This document shows positions 57,469 through 64,000 of a stretch of DNA of 64,000 nucleotides, piece by piece; position 1 is the first letter of the stretch; the number at the start of each line of letters is the position of its first letter. Where the stretch lies: NCBI GenBank assembly GCA_963745205.1, contig CAVUWX010000007.1, forward strand, positions 372,001 through 436,000, written 5' to 3'. Origin of the DNA: Hyphomicrobium_A sp963745205 (GTDB taxonomy: Bacteria > Pseudomonadota > Alphaproteobacteria > Rhizobiales > Hyphomicrobiaceae). Both the position numbers and the translations under genes were made by a program. The notes beneath the pieces are model-generated. The model was not told the origin of the DNA, ran no database searches, and was given only the letters and a program-made list of their open reading frames with translations.

Positions 57469-58086
57469 TTACCGCGAGTAGAACTCGACCACCAGGTTCG
57501 GCTCCATGTGCACCGGATAGGGCACGTCCGAGAGAGCCGGGATGCGCACGAACTTCGCCGACATCTTGTTGTGGTCGGCCTCGACGTAGTCGGGCACGTC
57601 GCGCTCGGGGCTCTTGATCGCCTCGAGCACCAGCGGTAGCTGCCGAGCCTTCTCCTTCACCTCGATTACGTCACCGACCTTGACGCGGTAGCTCGGGATG
57701 GTCACCCGCCGCCCGTTGACGGTCACGTGGCCGTGGCTGACGAACTGGCGCGCGGAAAAAACGGTGGGGACGAACTTGGCGCGATAGACGACGGCGTCGA
57801 GGCGGCGCTCGAGCAGGCCGATCACGTGCTCGGACGTAGAGCCCTTGAGGCGCGCGGCCTCCACGTAGATGCGATGGAATTGCCGCTCGGTGATATTGCC
57901 GTAATAGCCCTTGAGCTTCTGCTTGGCTTTCAGCTGCTGGCCGTAGTCGGACAGCTTCTGCATGCGGCGTTCGCCGTGCTGCCCGGGACGGGACTCGCGG
58001 CGGTTGAGCGGGCTCTTCGGGCGCCCCCAGATGTTCTCGCCGAGACGGCGGTCGATCTTGTGTTTGGCGCGGATGCGCTTGGTCAT
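57469..58086 (-). CDS. rpsD: 30S ribosomal protein S4
   Basis: The 205-residue protein (KRIRAKHKIDRRLGENIWGR ... PNLVVEFYSR) has the S4 core and an S4 RNA-binding domain with RQFVSHGHVTVNGRRVTIPS. It nucleates small-subunit assembly and represses its own operon in E. coli. It stands alone here, as usual in Alphaproteobacteria. ATG at 58086 chosen. Confidence 0.97.
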   Translation of the reverse strand: MTKRIRAKHKIDRRLGENIWGRPKSPLNRRESRPGQHGERRMQKLSDYGQQLKAKQKLKGYYGNITERQFHRIYVEAARLKGSTSEHVIGLLERRLDAVVYRAKFVPTVFSARQFVSHGHVTVNGRRVTIPSYRVKVGDVIEVKEKARQLPLVLEAIKSPERDVPDYVEADHNKMSAKFVRIPALSDVPYPVHMEPNLVVEFYSR

Positions 58087-58205
58087 TAACAGCACTCCAA
58101 CGGTTCAAATTGTTGCGTGGAGCGCCCCCTCCTCTGTCTCTCGGGTGACCCCGAAAAACCGACAGGCGACGCCGTCGAAAGGCGCCGCCGCGGGTGCGCG
58201 AAGCA

Positions 58206-58234
58206 AACGCGGGCCATGAGCCATGGCCCGCGTT
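58206..58234 (-). terminator. Strong hairpin downstream of the secreted protein gene
   Basis: A perfect 13-bp stem (AACGCGGGCCATG / CATGGCCCGCGTT) with a three-base loop, followed on the minus strand by TTTGCTTCG. It separates the gene at 58311 from rpsD. Confidence 0.7.
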
Positions 58235-58310
58235 GCGAAGCGCTAGATACCGGTGCCGGGGCCCCACGTCAACTTGAAGGCTGACGATCCAAGTGACGAG
58301 GGGGTCGGGC

Positions 58311-58997
58311 CTACTTCTGGGCGGCCGCAGGCGGGGCTTTTTCGGCCGCCGTCGCAGGCGGGGCCGGAGCAGCCGGGCTTGCCGGCGGGTTGGGGCTCGT
58401 GCCGGGTGATTCCGGCGCCGGGGCCGCGGCGACCGTCGGAGCGGGCGCGGCTGGGCCGGTCTTCACGTAAGCCGTAATCAGGTCCTTCACCTTTTGCTTC
58501 TGCTCGGCGGTGCATGTCTGCGCTTGCTTCGCCCCCTCTTCGATGACGACGTCCTTGTCGCCCCCTTTATCGTCACCCTTCTCGACGAGCTTGACGCGGC
58601 CGGTCAGCAGCATAACCACGGTCAGGTGGAGCTGATTGATGTAGACGAGTTGTTGCGGCGTCCACTTCTTGGACAGCGTTTCGCGGCGCATCAGCGAATT
58701 GTGGTTGTCGGCCTGCTCCTGAGTGAGCTCGCACACCTGTGCATGCGCCGAAAGCCGCCCGGCGCGGATGACGTCGCGCGCCACATCGAGCGGGACCATC
58801 ACCTCGTCTCGCTTCGTCTTATCGATCTGGATCGTCTCGCCATTGGGCTTAGTGAAAGCCTCCGGGGTAAGCGACCAGGCATATTCCATGAACGCGCGAG
58901 TGGCCTTCTCGCTCAAATCCTGCGCGCTGGCGGGCATCACCGCAAAACTTGCGACCAAAAAGGTCGCGCACGCCAAACTCCTCCCCGCCCTTCTCAT
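58311..58997 (-). CDS. Secreted protein with Ala/Pro-rich tail
   Basis: The 228-residue product has a signal peptide (SLACATFLVASFAVMPASAQ), a helical domain (ATRAFMEYAWSLTPEAFTKP, QLTEEQADNHN region) with two Cys (QVCELTQ, QTCTAEQ) and a 60-residue Ala/Pro tail of PAPxPxxxP type. Likely periplasmic, anchored or cell-wall associated. Unknown function. Confidence 0.7.
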   Translation of the reverse strand: MRRAGRSLACATFLVASFAVMPASAQDLSEKATRAFMEYAWSLTPEAFTKPNGETIQIDKTKRDEVMVPLDVARDVIRAGRLSAHAQVCELTQEQADNHNSLMRRETLSKKWTPQQLVYINQLHLTVVMLLTGRVKLVEKGDDKGGDKDVVIEEGAKQAQTCTAEQKQKVKDLITAYVKTGPAAPAPTVAAAPAPESPGTSPNPPASPAAPAPPATAAEKAPPAAAQK

Positions 58998-59138
58998 GTT
59001 CCGCGTCTCCCGAACTGTGCTTGCGCTATATTGTTGCTGTTGCTTCACGCGCACGATCGTGCCTGACGATCGTGCTGCAAAATAGCCCCCTTAAGGAGGG
59101 GCATCGCTCAGCCGAAAATCTGGCCATAAGATGGCGGC

Positions 59139-60408
59139 CTATTCCGGCGGCTTGCGCCCCTGACCCTTGCCGTTTGCAAGCGTGGCAACAATACCACGCA
59201 GTGTGCGCACTTCCTGTTCCGTCGCCCCCATGCGCGAGAACATCGTGCGCACATTGTGCACAAGCGTGTTGCGTTTGTGCGGCGGGTTGAAGAAGCCCAG
59301 ACGCTCCAGCTCGTCCTCGAGATGGCCGAAGAAGCCGATGAGCTCCTCCTTCGTCGCAAGCCGCGATTCCCCGAGGTTGAGCCCGGCCGCGAGCGGCGTC
59401 TCGTAGGTCGTGACGCGCCCCAGGCTTTGCGCCTCGCTGACCTTCATCCACTCGTAGCCCAGGATCAGCACCGCCTGCGCCAGGTTGAGCGAGGCGAAGC
59501 GCGCGTTCACCGGTATCATGACCAGCACATCCGCATTGGCGACCTCGACCCGTCTCCAGCCCGTTGCGCTCGCGCCCGAACAGCACCCCGCAGCGCTCCC
59601 CACGCGCAATGCGAGCGCGCATCTCTGCGACCGCCTCAACCGGCGTCATCACCGGCTTCCTAAGGTCGCGCTGGCGCGCCGTCGTAGCCGCGAGCCAATT
59701 AAGATCGCCGATCGCCTCCGAAAGCGTGGGGAAGGCCGCGGCGTCATCGATCACGTAGTTGGCGCCGGAAGCCGCGATGCGCGCCTTCTCGTTGGGCCAG
59801 CCGTCGCGCGGCGCGATGAGGCGCAGCGCGTCGAGCCCGAAGTTTGCCATCGCGCGCGCGACCATGCCGACGTTGTCGGCGAGCTGCGGCTCCATGAGTA
59901 GGATTGCCGGCGTCTCCCCCTCGCCAGCGAAGGCAGCGCCTTGCAGATGCGCGCGGCGGATGCCGTGGCGCAGCTTGCGCAGGACGCGGCGCGCCCAATA
60001 CCAGTACTTCTCCCCCGACCAAGTCTTAACGAGCGTTTCGACGCTGTCGACGTGGAGCGTACCCTCGCCGGTGCCGGCGAGACGGACGCCTCCGTCGCCC
60101 ACGACAATCTCGCGGTAGCGGGCAATGAACTGATCGAGGTTGGCGACGCCCTCGATCTCCGAGCGGCGGCGGCAGCCGGGGCAGCTTGCGGCATCCGCGA
60201 CGCACCGCTCCTCCGCGCAGTAGGTGAGGATGGGCTCGAGCGTCGTGCGATCAAGCCCCGAGATGGCCACCCGGGCGAGACCCTGATCGATCGTCAGCTC
60301 GTGGCACGCGTATACGACCTCGGCGACCGCTGCCTCGCTGCCCGCGAGCCGCGGCACGCGCCGGTCATGCGCATCGGTGGCGATCTCGATGGCGGGCGCG
60401 CCGGTCAT
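59139..60408 (-). CDS. trmJ: TrmJ-type tRNA methyltransferase with an extra N-terminal cysteine domain, frameshifted
   Basis: Residues from about 165 on are a SPOUT methyltransferase: ILLMEPQLADNVGMVARAMA, GVLFGRERNGLE and, after a frameshift at 59549-59551, VEVANADVLVMIPVNARFAS and LNLAQAVLILGYEW. TrmJ makes Cm32/Um32 in tRNA. The preceding 165 residues form an unusual domain with a C-x4-C-x6-C-x2-C set (Cys64, 69, 76, 79) and a C-terminal WARRVLRKLRHGIRRA helix. The ATG at 60408 has a GAG site and the domains are in one frame. One extra base (GGG instead of GG) explains the shift. Confidence 0.8.
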
Positions 60409-60489
60409 CGCTTCACTCTTGTTGCGCTGCAGCGTGGCGGATATTGTTGCGCCGAGACGCATTCCCGCCCCAGAGCCTGAGGCCCTTCA

Positions 60490-61713
60490 ATGCAGAAGAT
60501 CAAGGTGACCGGCACCGTCGTCGAGCTCGACGGCGACGAGATGACTCGCATCATCTGGAAGCTGATCAAGGACAAGCTCATCCATCCTCATCTCGACCTG
60601 CCGCTCGCCCATTACGACCTTTCGATCGAGAACCGCGACAAAACGAACGACCAGGTGACAATCGACGCCGCCAACGCCATCAAACAGCACGGCGTCGGCG
60701 TCAAGTGCGCGACCATCACGCCGGACGAGGCGCGCGTCAAAGAATTCAACCTGAAGGAGATGTGGAAGAGCCCCAACGGCACCATCCGCAACATCCTCGG
60801 CGGCGTCATTTTCCGCGAGCCGATCATCTGCCGCAACGTGCCGCGCCTAGTGCCGGGCTGGACCCAGCCCATCGTCATCGGCCGCCACGCCTACGGCGAC
60901 CAGTACCGGGCAACCGACTTTCGCTTTCCCGGCAGGGGCACGCTAACCATCAAGTTCGTCGGCGAGAGCGGTGAGACGATCGAGCGGGAGGTGTTCAAGT
61001 CGCCTTCAAGCGGCATCGCGCTCGCAATGTATAATCTCGACAACTCCATCCGCGAGTTCGCGCGCGCGACCTTCAATTATGCGCTCAATCGCGATTATCC
61101 AGTCTACCTCTCGACCAAGAACACGATCCTCAAAGCCTACGACGGCCGTTTCAAGGACCTCTTTCAGGAGGTGTTCGAGCAAGAGTTCCGGCCCGGGTTC
61201 GAAAAGCGCAAGCTCACCTACGAGCATCGGCTCATCGACGATATGGTGGCCTCGGCCTTGAAGTGGTCGGGCGGCTATGTGTGGGCGATGAAAAATTACG
61301 ATGGTGACGTGCAGTCCGACATCGTCGCGCAGGGCTTCGGCTCGCTTGGGCTGATGACCAGCGTGTTGATGACGCCCGACGGCAAGACGGTTGAAGCCGA
61401 GGCCGCGCACGGTACGGTCACGCGCCACTATCGCGAGCACCAGAAGGGCAAGGAGACCTCGACCAACGCAATCGCATCGATCTTCGCGTGGACGCGCGGG
61501 CTCGCGCACCGCGCCAAACTCGACGACAACGCCGAGCTTGCGCGCTTCTCCGCGACGCTCGAGCGCGTTTGCATCGACACGGTCGAAGCTGGCTTCATGA
61601 CCAAGGACCTCGCGCTGCTCGTCGGCGACCGCCAGAAATGGCTATCGACGACGGGCTTCCTCGACAAGGTCGATCAGAACCTCAAGGCGGCGATGGCGAA
61701 AGCGGCGGCGTGA
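60490..61713 (+). CDS. icd: NADP-dependent isocitrate dehydrogenase, eukaryote-like type
   Basis: The 407-residue enzyme decarboxylates isocitrate to 2-oxoglutarate. Length and motifs (VVELDGDEMTRIIWKLIKDK; IRNILGGVIFREPIICRNVP; EAAHGTVTRHYREHQKGKET) match the homodimeric class found in Rhizobiales and eukaryotes rather than the E. coli type. Confidence 0.97.
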   Translation: MQKIKVTGTVVELDGDEMTRIIWKLIKDKLIHPHLDLPLAHYDLSIENRDKTNDQVTIDAANAIKQHGVGVKCATITPDEARVKEFNLKEMWKSPNGTIRNILGGVIFREPIICRNVPRLVPGWTQPIVIGRHAYGDQYRATDFRFPGRGTLTIKFVGESGETIEREVFKSPSSGIALAMYNLDNSIREFARATFNYALNRDYPVYLSTKNTILKAYDGRFKDLFQEVFEQEFRPGFEKRKLTYEHRLIDDMVASALKWSGGYVWAMKNYDGDVQSDIVAQGFGSLGLMTSVLMTPDGKTVEAEAAHGTVTRHYREHQKGKETSTNAIASIFAWTRGLAHRAKLDDNAELARFSATLERVCIDTVEAGFMTKDLALLVGDRQKWLSTTGFLDKVDQNLKAAMAKAAA

Positions 61714-61725
61714 GACGGTTAAACA

Positions 61726-62229
61726 TCAGTAGCTGCCATCGAAGCGCAACTGCAGCGCCGAGATTCCCACCGCGACGTTGAGACCCTGCTGTCCCTGCAC
61801 GCTCAAGGGCTGCAACGCGACCGCGTGCTCGGATCCACCGACGAGCGCGTTGGCGCCGACGCCCAGACCGACGGTCGCTTCGGCGGAGACGCCTCCGTAC
61901 TGCCCGGACAAGGCCCCGCTCCCGATGTCGGCAGACGGTGATAGCACGGTCCAAACGATCAAGGAGGACCCCGTGAAGCCAAGGTCGATACCATATTTGT
62001 TGATCGAACCCAGGTAACGGTCCTTCCCGCCGTTGGCGCGTTCGAAAACGCAGTCGAGATCCCTCGTCGATCCAAAGACAAAGCCGACACTGCCATCGAC
62101 TTTGCAGGTGAGCACGCCGACCTCGACGTCGGCTGCCTGCGCGGCAGTGGAGACGAGCGCGGTGAGCGCAAGGGAGGTGAGGCCGGGGCGCAGCGAGCGG
62201 CCTTGCATCGGGCGGAAGGCGGAAGACAT
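61726..62229 (-). CDS. DUF992 secreted protein
   Basis: The 167-residue product has a signal peptide (LTSLALTALVSTAAQA), then VEVGVLTCKVDGSVGFVFGS, the hallmark of DUF992 beta-rich periplasmic proteins of Rhizobiales, with two Cys (LTCKV, LDCVF) likely forming a disulfide. It converges with icd with only 12 bases between the stops. Function unknown. Confidence 0.9.
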   Translation of the reverse strand: MSSAFRPMQGRSLRPGLTSLALTALVSTAAQAADVEVGVLTCKVDGSVGFVFGSTRDLDCVFERANGGKDRYLGSINKYGIDLGFTGSSLIVWTVLSPSADIGSGALSGQYGGVSAEATVGLGVGANALVGGSEHAVALQPLSVQGQQGLNVAVGISALQLRFDGSY

Positions 62230-62357
62230 CGGTGGTATCCCTTCGGATTGGGTGGCGTCGGACCCTTGAGTGATTCACTGTGCCGCCAGCGTTTCAAATA
62301 AAAGCGGCAAATATCGAGCGCTGCCCCCACCCGGCGAAATTAACCGCGTTTGATGAG

Positions 62358-64000
62358 CTATTTCGATTTCTTCATCTGGCTCGCGCGCAGGCCCCGTGTC
62401 GGGCGGCCGGCAGCACCCTGCAGCGCCTCGCGGAACTCGTCGCGCTTCTCGTGGATCGAGGCGATGACCGGCCCCGTTGGCACACCCAGCCCCACGAGCG
62501 CAGCCTCGCTCAACTGCAGGCTCGCCTCGATCGTCTCCGGCACGGCATCGGTCACGCCCAACTTGTAAAGGCGACGGGCGTGCATCTCGTCGCCCGCACG
62601 CGCAACGATGACAATGTCGCTGCGCAGTTCGCGCACACTCGCAACGATCTCGTCGGCGACCGCGGGCTTGTTCACCGTGATGACGACACCTTCGGCCGTG
62701 CCGATGCCGCAGGCTTTTAGGAACGGTGGCCGTTTGGCATCGCCAAAGTAGACCGGCAGCCCCTCCCCGCGGCAGCGCGTGACGACGCTTGCGTCGCTCT
62801 CGACAATGATGTGCTTGACGTTGTGCTCTGTGAGCATTTCCGACACCAGCCGGCCCACACGGCCGCAGCCGATGATGATCGCCTCGACGCGCTCCTGCGG
62901 CGGCGCCAGCGTGAGCGCAGGGTTGGGCTCCTGCTTGGCGGAAAGCCGTCGCGCCCCGCCGCGGCCGAGGTGATCGAGCACGGGAATGCTCGCCATAGAG
63001 AACGAGGTGATCGCGAGCACGATTGCGCCCGTCTCATCGGAGACGATGTGCTTTAGCACCGCGAGCCCGATTACGATGAAGGCGAACTCACCGCCCGGCG
63101 CGAGCAGCAGCGAGGTCTCGAAGGTGGCGGGCCACGGCACGCGGAAGAGGCGCAAAAGCCCGGTCAGCACGCCGGCCTTGACGGCGATGAGGCCGACGAT
63201 GCCGGCGGCGATCGCCAACGGGTGGGCTAGCAGAAGCGTAACGTCGAGGCTCATGCCGACGGAGAAAAAGAACACGCCGAGCAGCAGGCCCTTGAACGGA
63301 TCAATAGTCGCTTCGATGGCGCGATGATACTCGGTCTCCGACAGCAACAGCCCGGCGACGAAAGCGCCGAGCGCCATGGAGAGACCGGCGGCCGCGCTGG
63401 CAAGCCCACTGCCGACGGCGACGAGCAGCGCCGCGGCGACGAAGAGCTCGGTGCTCTCGGCGGAGGCCACGAGACGGAACAGCGGGCGCAGAACGGCAGT
63501 GCCGACGATCACGATTGCGGCAATCACGAGCAGCGCCTGCGCGAACGCCTCCAGGAGGCCGCCGAGCAGCGAGCCCTGATTGTCGGGGCCGAGGATGGTG
63601 ACGAGGAACAACAGCGGCACGACGGCGAGGTCCTGCAGGAGCAAGATCGCGAAGCTGGTGCGGCCCGTTGTCGTGTTGAGCCGGTTCTTGCGCGACAACA
63701 CCTCGATGACGATGGCGGTGGACGACAGCGCCAGGCTGAGCCCGATCAGCACGGAGGCGCCGGGCCGCTCGCCGAAGAGGCTCGCGATGAACCCGATGAT
63801 GGCCGCCGAGATCGCGACTTGCAGGCTGCCGAGCCCGAACACCAACCGGCGCATGGTGACGAGCCGCTTGAACGACAGCTCGAGCCCAATGATGAACAAG
63901 AGGAAGACGACCCCCAGCTCGGCGATGGCGCCGAGACCCTTCTCTTCAGAGATAGTGACCCAATGCAGGGCCGGGATGTAGCCCTTCAGCGCGCCGAGGC
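62358..64000 (-). CDS. KefB/KefC-type cation:proton antiporter with RCK domain, 5' end outside window
   Basis: The visible part (about 547 residues) has CPA2 antiporter helices (AELGVVFLLFIIGLELSF; GRTSFAILLLQDLAVVPLLF; FEFAF-like GGEFAFIVIGLAVLKHI) and a cytosolic RCK/TrkA-N Rossmann domain (AIIIGCGRVGRLVSEMLTEH, GDAKRPPFLKACGI). Such proteins exchange K+ or Na+ for H+. The frame is open to position 64000, so the N-terminus lies beyond the window. It lacks the glutathione-binding residues I could check for KefC, so I do not assign kefB or kefC. Confidence 0.85.
   Translation of the reverse strand, partial: LGALKGYIPALHWVTISEEKGLGAIAELGVVFLLFIIGLELSFKRLVTMRRLVFGLGSLQVAISAAIIGFIASLFGERPGASVLIGLSLALSSTAIVIEVLSRKNRLNTTTGRTSFAILLLQDLAVVPLLFLVTILGPDNQGSLLGGLLEAFAQALLVIAAIVIVGTAVLRPLFRLVASAESTELFVAAALLVAVGSGLASAAAGLSMALGAFVAGLLLSETEYHRAIEATIDPFKGLLLGVFFFSVGMSLDVTLLLAHPLAIAAGIVGLIAVKAGVLTGLLRLFRVPWPATFETSLLLAPGGEFAFIVIGLAVLKHIVSDETGAIVLAITSFSMASIPVLDHLGRGGARRLSAKQEPNPALTLAPPQERVEAIIIGCGRVGRLVSEMLTEHNVKHIIVESDASVVTRCRGEGLPVYFGDAKRPPFLKACGIGTAEGVVITVNKPAVADEIVASVRELRSDIVIVARAGDEMHARRLYKLGVTDAVPETIEASLQLSEAALVGLGVPTGPVIASIHEKRDEFREALQGAAGRPTRGLRASQMKKSK

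Overview
This is a 64 kb stretch of a GC-rich alphaproteobacterial chromosome. Gene order (purB ... purC-purS-purQ ... purL-bolA-grxD; ilvB-ilvH-ilvC; livHMGF plus a DUF6867-like gene), the DUF1476 zeta-type ATPase inhibitor, a DUF992 protein and a eukaryote-like NADP isocitrate dehydrogenase all point to Hyphomicrobiales (Rhizobiales). I cannot fix the genus from sequence alone.

Two regions differ in character. Positions 1 to about 23,200 are accessory. They hold a MacAB-type efflux pair, a large periplasmic arylsulfatase, a c-type cytochrome lipoprotein, a secreted beta-propeller protein, a PH-domain membrane protein, a CtpA-type S41 protease and many short secreted, cysteine-rich or hypothetical proteins. 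Long poorly coding gaps lie between them. Two kinds of gene debris are scattered through this region: four copies of the 3' end of a tyrosine recombinase, all on the + strand, and five pieces of a small lipoprotein gene, all on the - strand. The region ends at a tRNA-Lys (CTT) gene at 23.3 kb, next to a perfect palindrome and a short direct repeat, so it looks like an old, layered and decaying genomic island.

Positions 23,600 to 64,000 are dense core genome: PilZ and MreB; leuA; a PhzF-like protein and a Nudix hydrolase; the branched-chain amino acid operon ilvB-(secreted protein)-ilvH-ilvC; miaA; a carbohydrate porin with an internal deletion; a dual CDGSH protein; a complete branched-chain amino acid ABC transporter (livH-M-G-F, a membrane protein and two binding proteins); purB; a divergent SecY-like protein; an outer-membrane beta-barrel; DUF1476; purC-purS-purQ; a UdgX-type uracil-DNA glycosylase; purL; bolA-grxD; PqiA-like; a DUF1326/DUF2182 pair; rpsD; a TrmJ-type tRNA methyltransferase with an extra N-terminal cysteine domain; icd; a DUF992 protein; and a KefB/KefC-type antiporter that runs off the window.

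Branched-chain amino acid synthesis (leuA, ilvBHC) and uptake (liv) lie within 18 kb of each other, and most of the later purine pathway is spread over 10 kb. Six single-base frameshifts interrupt otherwise normal genes (macA, livH, purL three times, trmJ). Five of these are +1 insertions in genes that are normally needed, so sequence error is more likely than decay there.
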